A stretch of 64,000 bases of DNA from Porpolomopsis calyptriformis (GCA_951640195.1 OX621165.1:1240001-1304000); one strand, 5' to 3'. Shown: positions 44,361 to 54,646, counted from the stretch's first letter. Numbers and translations are program-made. The notes: generated by a model not told the origin, from the sequence alone.

Positions 44361-47300
44361 TTAGGGAGTCTCATTACTTAAACTTCCCATTTCAATATCA
44401 GTGTCCAGATCGCTGGGTTCTGATCGATGATCGGAGTCCTCGGAAGCTGTTTGCCCATCAGCAATCTCATCATCATGGGATAATCTATATAGGGTAGGGC
44501 TATCTCGATATACATAGGGGAGTAAGCGGAATGCAGCATAATGTTCCGCATGTTCGGCTCCATCCAGTTCCTGGAGGATGTAGGCTCCTCTTGTCGTTCT
44601 CTTGGCTACCTTATATGGGCCAAGGTACCTTGGTTCTGTCTTGAGCCTTCCTAAGGTAGATTCTAATCGGCTATTTCTGACAAGGACTAGTTCTCCTGGT
44701 CTATAATATCTTCTGATGAGACGCTTCCTGAAACAGTGTTCAAACTGTTGCTTAGACTTGAAACGAGCTTTCTTTAGAGTTTCAGCAGCTTTGTCAATAT
44801 CTTCTTGATGTCGTTCTAGCTGTCTAATCCTCAGGGCAAGGAGATCAGAGGTTGATAATCCTGATTGGAAACCCTCAACCATGAAGGTAGCTTCTGCAAG
44901 ATCAAAGGGTAATAAGGGATGCATTCCATGAAGGAGATAATATGGGGAATATCCTGTAACACTACTGACTGTAACTCGGTCAGCAAAGGCTGCTATCTCC
45001 ACCTGTTTGTGCCAGTTTCTGATCCTTCCAAATTTATCTTTGTCACTTGACTTGACGATAGCCTCTCGTAACGTGAAGTGACCACGTTCCACAACTCCAT
45101 TGGCATGCTTGTTATATGGAGAGATCCGAACTTGGGGTATATTCAGTCTCTGCAGTAATATTTCAAATGCTCCTCTGACTTCACTTCCATTATCTGTCAC
45201 AACATGACCAATTGCTCCATATCGGCAATAAAGTTGTTCCCAGAAGAACTTAGCTAGGCTCTGGGAATCATTCCTACGTAAGGCCTTGGCTTCAACTATT
45301 CCAGTAAGGTCATCACGAGCTGCGACAATGAAGTGGAATCCAGCAGATGGAGGCATGAACATAACATCAATATACACTTTTTCGAAAAGAGTAGTAGGCG
45401 TGGAATTTGTAGGAGGTAACTCCATTCGTTTGAGGCTTCGGATTTGGCACTCATGGCATGAGGAGATATGATGGTGGACATCTGTTCTAAGATGTGGCCA
45501 GAAGAATCGTATGCGGATAATTTCAAAGACTGCTTGTTCTCCCTTATGGCCTAGGTTTTCGTGGGCTTGAGTGAGGATAGCAAGCCTCTTCTTTGGCTTT
45601 AGAATTACTAGTAATGGTGACTTGTTGCTTCTTTTAAACATCTTTTCTTCTTTCACAAAGAACTGTGTGGCTTTCTTGATAAATCTTTTTCGCTCCTGTA
45701 AACTTGAGAAATGGGGTAGATGAAAGGTAGAAAGGAATTTATAAATTTCTAATAATAAAAGGTCTTGGCGTGATCTTGTGGATGATGAAGGGAGGGCATA
45801 TGAAGAGTAAGGGAGGGGTGTAGCAGTTACAAATGAAAAATCTTTAATTGATTGAAGTAAAGGAATGTGGATAAGTAATGCAAGATCATCTAACCATGCA
45901 TCACTATGAATAGGGAATTCTTCATCCTCTGCTAACTCTCTTCTAGAAAGGGCATCTGGTCCTCTGAATTGAGTAGCAGGTATATGAATAAGTTTGAAAT
46001 CAAATAAGAGAATCCCTTGGATCCATCTGTTAATAGCAGCATTGGGTTGGAGATCTGGTTCATTAAGCATGCCTTTGATATACTTGGCATCAACTTCTAC
46101 ATGGAGATTCTTAACTCCAATAAGATATAGCCTCCAATGGCGTAGTGCACGATATAGTCCATATAATTCAAGTTTAGGCTGGGAATACCTAGCCTCTCTT
46201 TCATTCATGGGTAGTGAGCCATATCTAGCTGGATGACGTTTTCCTTCATCATCAATTTGGGACAGGATAAATCCTGCAGCAATAAAGCTGCTATCTACAG
46301 ATAATATAACTGGATTGTGTGATTGATAGTCAATTGGACGTAAGGCTGGGGCTGAGGCGATCTTCTGTTTTAGTGTATCAAAGGCTTCTTGTCTTCTATC
46401 ATCCCAAATGAACTCTGCATCTTTATGAACCAATTCTGTGAGAGGTCTGGCCAGATGAGAGTAGTCTTGAATCCAAATACGTACTGTTCCACATAATCCT
46501 AAGAAGCCTCGTACTTCTTTAGGAGTCTTGAGAGGGGGCCATTTGAGGATCTTGGATACTTTGTCATCCTCTGGACAACGTCCTTCAGGGGTACACTTCT
46601 GTCCAACTATAAGCACATTAGGTCTACATATCTGGGATTTCTTAGCAGCAAAGGTTCCACCTGCACATTTTACTCGGTGCATAACACGGTGTACATCTAA
46701 GGCATGTTCCCAAATAAATCTTCTGATTCCAGGGTTGTCAGGAAGTACTTCTGGCTTTCCATCTTTATTGAGAAATCTTGAGGGAGGCCCTTTAATTGGC
46801 AGGTCATCAATAAAGATGTTTGCAACTACAGGGATTTCATCTTGAAGAATGAAAGTCATACATTTCTGGAATTCAGCTGGTGAGTTAGTGAATCCCATGG
46901 GCAATGAAGTGATACGAAGAAGTCCAAGTGGTGTATAAAAGGCAGTAAGATCTCGTGAGGCTGGATGGACCTTTCTAGCATCAAATCCCCAAAAAAGGTC
47001 AAAGACTGTGTAACATTGGCGTCCTGCAAATGGTTCTACAAAATCATCCACAATGGGAGGGAGACCAGCATCTCTAATGGTGACTTTATTTAGAGGCTGA
47101 AGGTCATGAACAATTCTTAGGGTTCCATTCTTTTTCAAGACGCAGAACCATCGTGATCGATAGGATGATTGACTTGGCTCATAGACTCCTGCATCAATCT
47201 TGGTTTTCAAGAGTTCTATGACTTTCTCACGAATCCCTGGAGGGATAGGGATATTCTTATACACCCAAGGGGTGTGCGGGATAGTTGGAATAATATATGG

Positions 47301-48578
47301 TGAAAAGTATGACTCTTTGAGTGTTCCTCGTTCTGGATCTTCAAAGGCAATGGCTTCCTGGTTAAGCCACATAACATGATTGAATAGTTTCTCTTCTTCA
47401 GGGAGAAGGAACCCTTCTTCGTTTACCTTTAGAAATTCTAGTCGAGCTTCAGTGAGTCTTGGGGTTGGAGAGAAATCAGGGGGCTGTCTTGGCAAGAAGG
47501 GGAGGCTGGATAAAGGGTTGTGAGGGAACTTTCTGATTACTCTAGCAGCTTCAGGGAATGTCCCAGACACTGGGTAAGTCCTTTGGCTAACCTTCTTGTA
47601 GGCTGTGAACACTTTGGGGAAACCTTCGCTATCTAGGTTATCAGATGGAATCATAACAGTGTCGTCGATGTTGAGGTATTCTCTTGCCATCTCATTTTCA
47701 TCTGTAACGTAGTAGTAGTCGGCTTCTGAATCGGCAGGTGTAGTTTCATTATCATCTTCAGGGTAGGCTAGCTCTGGTTCATAAGAGGGGGTATACTCGG
47801 TATCTTCATTTATAGTCATTGAGTAACATTTGATGTGATGACTCTGAGGATTGTTGATTTGAGGTGTGCATAATGCATGTAGTTTCTTATTACTAGGATT
47901 GGGTGACATGGGGTTGGTATGGAGAGTGGCTAAACTAGGTAGGATTGCCTTGGTATGAATCATATTTAAGGAGAACAGTGGGCAAAATGATTGGTCTGAG
48001 CATAGAAGAGGGTATCTTGGTGCAGGGGACAAAGTAAGTGAGTTTTGCATATGGGAGAGGGAGTTGGCTGTAGGTTTAATCCTGAGGATAAACCTGAAGG
48101 TCTCTGGTGTTAAAGTAAGGACCAAAGTACCCTTCATTAAACAGATCTGAGATGAGGGAGGGGTTACGAAATTCCATGTTAAGAACTGCATTGATTGCAT
48201 CAGCAAGAAGTAGTCTGTTTGCTGCTTGAAATACAGCAGCTGAATACAGAAAAAACTCTGCTTCCTCTTCTGAGAGCAATGGGTTACACCCAGCTCTCTC
48301 CTGCTCAACAGGAAAAACAAATGGACTAGGATGAGGGCACCAAGGCATCTGGTATGGGGTGCATGAGCCTTCTTTCCTCCAATGAGGGAACAGTTGGCTG
48401 TGGTATAGAAAGTAATGGTGGGCTGGGTCACTGACTGGCATGGTATGGACATAAGTCTTCCAGGCAGGGGTGTTGAGGATAGTGGCAGTATGCCCAATAC
48501 ATGTATGAAGGGCCTTGCGGATTCCAGCCAAGAAGGCCAGGTGGACCTTGGCACTGTCAATGAAATGGTCAGGCCCAA
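44361..48578 (-). CDS. pol: ORF2 of the young element: reverse transcriptase, RNase H, integrase
   Basis: An open frame of 1,405 codons without stops; its first 500 bases overlap ORF1 in another frame. A likely internal start is ATG 47819 (MTINEDTEYTPSYE), since the frame before it is low in recognisable sequence. Reverse transcriptase has LRIVHDLQPLNKVTI (near 47120), LPMGFTNSPAEFQ (near 46890) and active site FIDD (near 46810) instead of YxDD. RNase H follows (ILSVDSSFIAAGFILSQ near 46295). Integrase has the His-His-Cys-Cys zinc region HENLGHKG...CHECQ (near 45560-45440), then VYIDVMF, VTDNGSE (near 45200) and ANGVVERGHF (near 45095), a complete Asp-Asp-Glu set. No chromodomain is seen at the C-terminus, ending at 44361. 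Everything expected for transposition is intact. Confidence 0.92.
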   Translation of the reverse strand: MGLTISLTVPRSTWPSWLESARPFIHVLGILPLSSTPLPGRLMSIPCQSVTQPTITFYTTANCSLIGGKKAHAPHTRCLGALILVHLFFLLSRRELGVTHCSQKRKQSFFCIQLLYFKQQTDYFLLMQSMQFLTWNFVTPPSSQICLMKGTLVLTLTPETFRFILRIKPTANSLSHMQNSLTLSPAPRYPLLCSDQSFCPLFSLNMIHTKAILPSLATLHTNPMSPNPSNKKLHALCTPQINNPQSHHIKCYSMTINEDTEYTPSYEPELAYPEDDNETTPADSEADYYYVTDENEMAREYLNIDDTVMIPSDNLDSEGFPKVFTAYKKVSQRTYPVSGTFPEAARVIRKFPHNPLSSLPFLPRQPPDFSPTPRLTEARLEFLKVNEEGFLLPEEEKLFNHVMWLNQEAIAFEDPERGTLKESYFSPYIIPTIPHTPWVYKNIPIPPGIREKVIELLKTKIDAGVYEPSQSSYRSRWFCVLKKNGTLRIVHDLQPLNKVTIRDAGLPPIVDDFVEPFAGRQCYTVFDLFWGFDARKVHPASRDLTAFYTPLGLLRITSLPMGFTNSPAEFQKCMTFILQDEIPVVANIFIDDLPIKGPPSRFLNKDGKPEVLPDNPGIRRFIWEHALDVHRVMHRVKCAGGTFAAKKSQICRPNVLIVGQKCTPEGRCPEDDKVSKILKWPPLKTPKEVRGFLGLCGTVRIWIQDYSHLARPLTELVHKDAEFIWDDRRQEAFDTLKQKIASAPALRPIDYQSHNPVILSVDSSFIAAGFILSQIDDEGKRHPARYGSLPMNEREARYSQPKLELYGLYRALRHWRLYLIGVKNLHVEVDAKYIKGMLNEPDLQPNAAINRWIQGILLFDFKLIHIPATQFRGPDALSRRELAEDEEFPIHSDAWLDDLALLIHIPLLQSIKDFSFVTATPLPYSSYALPSSSTRSRQDLLLLEIYKFLSTFHLPHFSSLQERKRFIKKATQFFVKEEKMFKRSNKSPLLVILKPKKRLAILTQAHENLGHKGEQAVFEIIRIRFFWPHLRTDVHHHISSCHECQIRSLKRMELPPTNSTPTTLFEKVYIDVMFMPPSAGFHFIVAARDDLTGIVEAKALRRNDSQSLAKFFWEQLYCRYGAIGHVVTDNGSEVRGAFEILLQRLNIPQVRISPYNKHANGVVERGHFTLREAIVKSSDKDKFGRIRNWHKQVEIAAFADRVTVSSVTGYSPYYLLHGMHPLLPFDLAEATFMVEGFQSGLSTSDLLALRIRQLERHQEDIDKAAETLKKARFKSKQQFEHCFRKRLIRRYYRPGELVLVRNSRLESTLGRLKTEPRYLGPYKVAKRTTRGAYILQELDGAEHAEHYAAFRLLPYVYRDSPTLYRLSHDDEIADGQTASEDSDHRSEPSDLDTDIEMGSLSNETP

Positions 48579-51500
48579 TGAGGGACTGCATAGTGGGGCG
48601 TGTGGGTGAAGGCAAGCCTTCCCCCTTGGCTGTGATATTCAGGATGTAGATGGGCTCTGCTGAGCTGAGTACAGGTTCTGCCTGCAACTGGTTGAGCAGG
48701 GTCTGCTCTGGATAGTGTGTTGATTGAAGGGAAGTAAGGGTATTGGGGGTGTCTCTGAAGATCATAGGTTTCATAGGGAAGGGAGGACAGATATCAGTCT
48801 CTTGATTGTGACTTAGATCAGACATGTAAAGAGAAGATAATGTATTGGAGGGGTATACAAAAGATACATCATCTTCAGAGGAAATATCAGAATCAGAGGA
48901 AGCATCTGATTCCGTGCGGACATCCCAATGGTGCCCGGCGCCATTTACATACTCGTGATATCTATCATACGACGTATTTACGAAGGGGTCCCCGCGCTCG
49001 CGCAGGGACACACTGCTGTCGTACATTACGTCAGTGGGTGAGTACGGGGTATATGGGGGGGAATCGAGGGAAGGGCGCGACGGGCGGTAAACGCCGTCGT
49101 CGTCGGACACGGAAGTGGGCGGTGACGGGAGGAACAAGGGGGTGCGACGAGCGGTCGGGCGCTCGTCGCATGTGTCGATGGGGGGGAGTGGGGAATAGCG
49201 AAGTGCGGGGGCTGGTGGGCAGTCATATGCGCCGTGGTCCCACTCCGGGAAAGACTGAGCGCGGGGGCGCACGTAGGTGCGCCCATACGAATGAACTAAC
49301 GACGTCGGGGTGTCGTTAGCGGGGTATCGGGTGGGGACGTGGACGGTTGTGGTTGCGGGGGCTGGGCCGACCGCGTTGAACGGGGAAGTTGGCGGTGGGG
49401 GCGGGGGCGACGCTGAGTCGCGGGTCCGGGCCCGCTGTGCGTCGAGTGACGACTGGGCGTCACTGAGGGGGCGTCGGAGCGGGAGAGGGTGACGAACAGG
49501 CGGGGGGGGTCGTGTGGACGTAGCGAGTAAAACCATGGGCGGGGGCGACGGGGGCACGCGCGGCTCCTGACCGTCGACCGGGTAATCGCCCCACCCGCGC
49601 TCTACCTCCATGGGCGATGACATCTCCGTGTTGGCGTCATCGCCCTCGTAGTCGTGGTCGACGGACGAGGGGGCCGGGACGTAGCGACTGGACCCGGGTG
49701 GGTCCGTTCGCGGGTCGCGAGTGGGGGGATGGAAAGCGTCGACGCACCGCGTCACTGGAGGTACGTCAGTTTCCATTTGATTTACTTCTTCCGGGTACTC
49801 ACAAATTACTTCCGGGCCACTTCTCCAGGCTGGAGATGGCTTGGTGGGGACGCGAGAGCCTCCAGCGCCTGGGGAAGGAGGGGGCGCGGCTGGGGCTACT
49901 TCCCCGACTGCCAACGCGTTGGGGTAAAACTTGAAGTACAGTTGCCCCACCCTCACAGAGGGGGGGGCGTAGGGATTGTCGGAAGTGATGGCCGCGAGAG
50001 TAGCGTTGAGGAGGATCCCGTGTTCGAACGGGATCCCACGCTCGTCCAATTGTGGAGGGAACCGTTGGGCGTAAGGGGACACGACCATGAAGGTAGCGGA
50101 GGGAGCCGTGGGGTGGACTATCCGCTCAGCGATGGCTCGCGTCATCAGACTGAACATATCGGGGCCCTCATGAGGGAGGGGTCCCCAGTCGACGTGCACC
50201 GGGAGCGGGAGAATGTTGGGGGAAAAGGGGGGCGGTAAAAAAGGGGTCACATGGACGTAGGGAGCGCTTTGGGACGTAGTCTGGGCATGAGGCATCGTTT
50301 TTAGCGGTAACGATTGCCTCTTTGGAATAAATTTTGGACTTATATGCTTATTGGGAACAATGGTGGCGTCTTTAAAAATAGAATTCCCATTGTTAGTAAC
50401 TAATTCAGTCAGATATGCGCTAAAAAACAATAAACCTCCATCTCGGAGTCCGTTTTTCGGAGGATTTGTAATACTCATAATAGGATATATCACGTCTGAG
50501 CTCGAATTCTTATTGTTCTCTGTCGGTCCCGAGGTTACGGTCGGTACCGACGCTTTTGGAAGTAAGTTCGAGCGGAGCTTAGAACTCGCAGGCCCATCGA
50601 CGGCTGGGCTTGAACTACTTCCAGTGGCCGTATTGGTAAGTGCAGCACATACTGCTACCTCAGGCCTAACAAGTGGGCTTGGATTAATGTGGTACCCTAA
50701 GGAGGGAACCTGAGGGGCTACAAATATCTCATATTTGGCCTCTGGATTCTTTGGGTGCTTGAACAAGAGGTAAGTTCCCTCTGTTCTTTCATCAATGGTA
50801 ACTAGATTATCACGTAGCCATGGGCGTCCAAGTAATAAATCAAAGGGGACTGACTCCCCAATAAAGAGATTGGCATAGGTAGTAATACCTCCACAGGTTA
50901 ATGGGACATTAGATACCAATCCAGCAAGGGTTCCTACACCTCCATTAGCATCATTCATAACTAACGTCTTAGTTAGGTCCCTCGGTCTCTGAAGGATTAA
51001 TTTCCATGCATCCTTACTAACCACATTCAATTGGGAACCTGTGTCAATGATAGCAGATACAGGGCGCTTATCACATTCAACCTGGAGCTTGATCAGTTCC
51101 TCTCTGTCTCTAGTGAGAAAGGAAGTAGCTAAAACAGCAGTCTTCACATTCTTCCTTTTGATCATTTCTGAGAGTTTATCAGATATTTCCTTGGATGATC
51201 CCAGGACTTCTCTGACTTTCAGGGTAACTGATGTATTAAGAATCTGATTAACTACCTGGTTGTCACCAATTGTAGAGGATATTTCTGATTGACGTACTGG
51301 AGATTTAGTAGAGACTTGGGGTGCTAATTCTGTGGTATCTTGGGGTAGGGGTGCAGTCTGTTTAGCTCTGGATTTTCTAGTTATATCCTTCATGTCAATA
51401 TCTTTATTAATTTCTGTGGGAGGAATTCGTTTAACTCTAGCATCAACAGGTGTAGGCAGTGCCTTAATAAAGTCTTTGTTGTGATGAGGCTTCAGTACCT

Positions 51501-53136
51501 CATCTGGGAGATGAGTTTGGAATCGTAAGGGGGCAGCTTTAGGTGTAGTGCTTGGGAATGGGTGAGAACCTTGGGTAGCAGCTGTGCTTTCTTTCCCTTT
51601 AGTTCTGGACTTCATAGGGGGATAGACTCCATCAAATACTTCCTTCCTAGCTGTAGTAATCTTGTGAGGGACTCTGTCTGCTACCATGACTTGTACATCC
51701 TCATCCTGGACTTCTGGCTCATACTCAGTGGCTGGGATTACATATACACCTGAATCATCTTTGTCAAACTCAGGTTCTGACAGGTAGTAATCTGAGCAAT
51801 CACTTTGCAGAGTAAGGAAATGAGTCTGGATGGGTTTAGTCTTGTCTTGAGTGAGTCTTGCTACAGCTTGGATAAAGGTCTCTTCAGGGAGTCGACGAAT
51901 AAAAGCACCATTCTTGAATACTAGCTTCCTATTTGCATCACGTATAAGTGTGCCTGAAGCAATGAGTTCATCAATCTTGGGACAACTAGACATTCCATGT
52001 CCTTTACTTCCACAACCATAACAGGTGATTGTGTCTCCAGTACTCCTAGGACTAGTATTGGATATAGGGAATGTGTTTGAAGAGGGAAGCATAGAAGATC
52101 TTGGTGAAGATACTCGAAGAGTAGGTGGTTTGATACACCTAGCAATATCAGGATCAAGTTTGAGGGCTTTATAGTAGGCAAGTCCATAGCGTAAATCATC
52201 TAGGGAGAGTTTTCCCATCTCTTTGACAAGAGATTCTACTTCATCTTGGACTGGAGTAGTAGACTTGCTAGATGCCTTCTTACCCTTGTGATCTTCTTTC
52301 TTCTGACTGGTCTTCTTCAAGGGTTTCTTGAGATCTTCATCATCAGAATCCCATCTGCTCTTATGGGACTTCTTACCATTATTCTTCTTCTTCCTTCTAG
52401 GTCTCCTTTCGACTTCACTTTCTTCGTCAGATGATGAAGAGTTATCACTAGATGTGTCTGACTCTGTTTCATCATCCCTTCCAGGAATATCTGAGTCAGA
52501 GTCAGCTAGGTTGATATCAAACCGATTACGTTCAAATAACACTTCAGCTACTTTGATTACTTTCTTCATAGGGAATGGGGAAGTAACATCCAGAGGGGTG
52601 GTTCCAGAAGCATTAATAAGTCTGGCTTCAATCACCTGTCTGAGAGTCTTGTTAATTCCATTCCAGAAATAAGCAGCTTGTTCGTCTTCTGAGATTCTCT
52701 GCTTGGCTTGTAGCCATCCTGCAATAGTGATGAATCTTCTTTCATACTTCTTCCAACGTGTTAATGAATGGATTTGCCTAGTCTTCCACTTACGAGTGAA
52801 AGAGAGGAGGTCTTTGACAATGTATCGAGTTTCCTTTAAGGCAGCATCATAGTACCTATTGAGATCAGCTTCCAGCTTGGGCCAATCATTGGTCCTATAG
52901 CTTTCAAGGGCTTCAATTAACTGGACTACTTTACTAGAACAGTAGTCAATGAGGTGTTCACCCTTCTCCACATCAGGTACATTGTAAACTTTACATAACT
53001 GATTAAAGTGTCTGAGGAAGCGCTTGATCTGTTCATGGCTTCCACTGAACTTAGATGGAGCAGACTTCTGTCCCAGAAGGGGCATCATGTCTGGGGTGCG
53101 TGTAAACTGAGATTGGACTTGAGACTGTCCAGACAT
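48076..53136 (-). CDS. gag: ORF1 of the young element: Gag, zinc knuckle, aspartic protease, proline-rich block
   Basis: A single frame of 1,686 codons from ATG 53136 (MSGQSQVQSQFTRTP). Residues about 25-210 are a Gag capsid-like region. Residues 215-290 are acidic then basic. A CX2CX4HX4C zinc knuckle, CYGCGSKGHGMSSC, is at about 372-385. The protease active site SAIIDTGSQLNVVSK is at about 694-708. Residues about 945-1410 are proline- and arginine-rich and encoded by a GC-rich block (48905-50300). The last 270 residues return to ordinary composition and overlap ORF2. Carrying protease with Gag, before a separate RT-integrase ORF, is an uncommon layout. Gag normally is under 600 residues, so this protein is unusually long. 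It is intact. Confidence 0.9.
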   Translation of the reverse strand: MSGQSQVQSQFTRTPDMMPLLGQKSAPSKFSGSHEQIKRFLRHFNQLCKVYNVPDVEKGEHLIDYCSSKVVQLIEALESYRTNDWPKLEADLNRYYDAALKETRYIVKDLLSFTRKWKTRQIHSLTRWKKYERRFITIAGWLQAKQRISEDEQAAYFWNGINKTLRQVIEARLINASGTTPLDVTSPFPMKKVIKVAEVLFERNRFDINLADSDSDIPGRDDETESDTSSDNSSSSDEESEVERRPRRKKKNNGKKSHKSRWDSDDEDLKKPLKKTSQKKEDHKGKKASSKSTTPVQDEVESLVKEMGKLSLDDLRYGLAYYKALKLDPDIARCIKPPTLRVSSPRSSMLPSSNTFPISNTSPRSTGDTITCYGCGSKGHGMSSCPKIDELIASGTLIRDANRKLVFKNGAFIRRLPEETFIQAVARLTQDKTKPIQTHFLTLQSDCSDYYLSEPEFDKDDSGVYVIPATEYEPEVQDEDVQVMVADRVPHKITTARKEVFDGVYPPMKSRTKGKESTAATQGSHPFPSTTPKAAPLRFQTHLPDEVLKPHHNKDFIKALPTPVDARVKRIPPTEINKDIDMKDITRKSRAKQTAPLPQDTTELAPQVSTKSPVRQSEISSTIGDNQVVNQILNTSVTLKVREVLGSSKEISDKLSEMIKRKNVKTAVLATSFLTRDREELIKLQVECDKRPVSAIIDTGSQLNVVSKDAWKLILQRPRDLTKTLVMNDANGGVGTLAGLVSNVPLTCGGITTYANLFIGESVPFDLLLGRPWLRDNLVTIDERTEGTYLLFKHPKNPEAKYEIFVAPQVPSLGYHINPSPLVRPEVAVCAALTNTATGSSSSPAVDGPASSKLRSNLLPKASVPTVTSGPTENNKNSSSDVIYPIMSITNPPKNGLRDGGLLFFSAYLTELVTNNGNSIFKDATIVPNKHISPKFIPKRQSLPLKTMPHAQTTSQSAPYVHVTPFLPPPFSPNILPLPVHVDWGPLPHEGPDMFSLMTRAIAERIVHPTAPSATFMVVSPYAQRFPPQLDERGIPFEHGILLNATLAAITSDNPYAPPSVRVGQLYFKFYPNALAVGEVAPAAPPPSPGAGGSRVPTKPSPAWRSGPEVICEYPEEVNQMETDVPPVTRCVDAFHPPTRDPRTDPPGSSRYVPAPSSVDHDYEGDDANTEMSSPMEVERGWGDYPVDGQEPRVPPSPPPMVLLATSTRPPPPVRHPLPLRRPLSDAQSSLDAQRARTRDSASPPPPPPTSPFNAVGPAPATTTVHVPTRYPANDTPTSLVHSYGRTYVRPRAQSFPEWDHGAYDCPPAPALRYSPLPPIDTCDERPTARRTPLFLPSPPTSVSDDDGVYRPSRPSLDSPPYTPYSPTDVMYDSSVSLRERGDPFVNTSYDRYHEYVNGAGHHWDVRTESDASSDSDISSEDDVSFVYPSNTLSSLYMSDLSHNQETDICPPFPMKPMIFRDTPNTLTSLQSTHYPEQTLLNQLQAEPVLSSAEPIYILNITAKGEGLPSPTRPTMQSLIGPDHFIDSAKVHLAFLAGIRKALHTCIGHTATILNTPAWKTYVHTMPVSDPAHHYFLYHSQLFPHWRKEGSCTPYQMPWCPHPSPFVFPVEQERAGCNPLLSEEEAEFFLYSAAVFQAANRLLLADAINAVLNMEFRNPSLISDLFNEGYFGPYFNTRDLQVYPQD
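48905..50300. other. GC-rich block within ORF1
   Basis: Composition changes sharply at both ends: the block is rich in CG dinucleotides and G runs, while the flanking retroelement sequence is AT-rich and poor in CG. The block keeps the ORF1 frame open and encodes Pro, Arg, Asp and Ser-rich sequence with repeated Pro tracts (SPPPPPPTSPF). The boundaries are judged by eye. Confidence 0.75.
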
Positions 53137-53227
53137 AGTAAGTGTTGAATACTAAGTTGGGAGTTATATTGATGAGTGGGGTCTGAATAAGTTGGGGAGT
53201 GAGATTACAATCAATCACAAGCACACC

Positions 53228-53249
53228 CCTCGCGGTGGGCTCCAAATTA
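53228..53249 (-). other. Probable primer-binding site of the young element
   Basis: Directly inside the 5' LTR the - strand reads TAATTTGGAGCCCACCGCGA. The TGGAGCCCACCG core looks like a tRNA-complementary primer site placed after a two to four base gap. The matching tRNA was not identified. Confidence 0.55.
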
Positions 53250-54282
53250 TATCAGGTGAAATATAAATACTTCACTTCTAGAACTACTGGAGTTGTACGT
53301 TAATCAAGTAAGTCCTAGTTGTTCGGGGGAGATGTGAATTGATTGAGTAATGGACACTTCCTCCTTTGATGGGGCTTAAGTAATCCTTGGCTAGGATGTA
53401 CAGATGAGCAGGCTATCCAAACCTAATGGATAGTATTGACTGGGAGAGCAAGAATGAAGTCAACGGCTGACTTAGAAGAATACGTATCACAGTGAGGTCT
53501 CTCTCCAATAAGGACTGAGACTTAGAGAATGTGATGAATAAGCAGGGGCTGAAGTAAGATAAGATAGTCCTCGGTGGCTATCTTCAACTTACAGAAATAC
53601 GTCAAGGGGTGATTCCTAAGTTGGTTCTTAACGTAAGAAGGCTTAGGCGAAATCACACAGGGTACAAGCTTAATAGACTAGACTAGATTGGATGTATTGA
53701 CTACAGACAAGTAGTATCAATAAGAGGTAGTACTAGGTACTGAGTACTAGGGGTGAGTTCAAGGGAAAGGGGAGAGTGGGGGAGGGGGGGGATAAAGTGG
53801 GGTAAAAGTGAACTGGAAGTGAACTTAACTCCTCACTGGTGAAAAGGGGGCCCTTTATATATGTTTGAGAACAATGGGCAGTGAGAACAATAGGAAATAA
53901 GAACAATGGATAAAAGAACAATGAGGAGTTTGAATTGTGACTCACTATGAGTCAGACAATGAGGAGAACAATGGAGGAGATTAATATGAGTCATAGTGAC
54001 TCAGAGAACAATGGAGTGATGACAGAACAATAGAAAAATGGGATATGAGTCATTCTGACTCAGAGAATAATGGGGAAGAATGCTATTGTCCATGATAAGA
54101 TAGCATAAGTAAAGATAGTGGTGTATCTTATCTGAGATAAGATAATGTGTGAGGGACAGTGATATCTTATCTAAGATAAGATAAGATAAGATAAGATAAA
54201 GGATATTTGAGCTATGGATGCTACTTGCTGAATGCATGATCTTTGGTTAAGTTTGATACCAAATCAGTTTGGGATCATGACA
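53250..54282 (-). repeat. 5' LTR of the young element
   Basis: A direct repeat of 41718-42750 with the same length of 1,033 bases and one visible difference. Transcription would run leftward from a TATATAAA box on the - strand (near 53855) into ORF1. Confidence 0.92.
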
Positions 54283-54646
54283 CCTGCTCCTCCAAAGGGA
54301 GCTGGGAAGTAGGGGGAGGGGTGTCATCATCCCAAGCTAAAGAAGGGAAAGCCTATTATCAACAAACACAGACTAATAAAGACAAAACAAAATACTCACC
54401 AAGCGGATCCTCCATCAAGCTGCAAGCATGCTGGATTGGCCAGCGAACGAACGGACACTTCTTGACTTTGTGCTTGCCACCGCAAGCAAAGCAGGAGAAA
54501 GAAGACCAACAGAGGTCAGCGTTGGAGGGGATGCGCTGGAGGTAGTAGTGAAACGAATCGCAATCGAGAAAGACAGGAGCAGTGCAGTGCACCACTCCAG
54601 ACTGCTTGAAGAATCGGACATAGTGGCCTTGGTGGGAGGGAGTCAT
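54283..54646 (-). pseudogene. Antisense LTR gene, copy 1, 5' exons with zinc-knuckle-like motif
   Basis: ATG 54646 starts MTPSHQGHYVRFFKQSGVVH. The first exon runs to about 54400 and contains CFACGGKHKVKKC (CX2CX3HX4C), then WPIQHACSLMEDPL. A donor GTGAGT (54399-54394) and an acceptor CTTTAG before 54336 define a short intron. The second exon (AWDDDTPPP, rich in acidic residues and Pro) is cut at 54283 by the young element and continues at 41717. The reading frame itself is intact apart from the insertion. It resembles a small family of mushroom proteins of unknown role, by my recollection only. Confidence 0.55.

Larger units (their letters stand above)
41718..54282 (-). mobile_element. Young 12.6-kb Ty3-type LTR retrotransposon with long intact ORFs
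   Basis: It is flanked by 1,033-base direct repeats (41718-42750 and 53250-54282) in which I found one mismatch (T at about 42132, C at about 53665). A 4-5 base target duplication, (A)CCTG, lies at 41713-41717 and 54282-54286. Reading on the - strand: 5' LTR, primer site, ORF1 (gag, zinc knuckle, protease, proline-rich block), overlapping ORF2 (RT, RNase H, integrase), ORF3, ORF4, 3' LTR. No stop interrupts the long ORFs. It is inserted in the 5' LTR of the older chromovirus in opposite orientation. Confidence 0.93.

Noticed and set aside
47820..48578. N-terminal 250 codons of ORF2 in the young element as coding
   Set aside because: Part overlaps ORF1 in another frame and the sequence shows no domain; the ATG at 47819 is a better start. 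A frameshift fusion with ORF1 remains possible.
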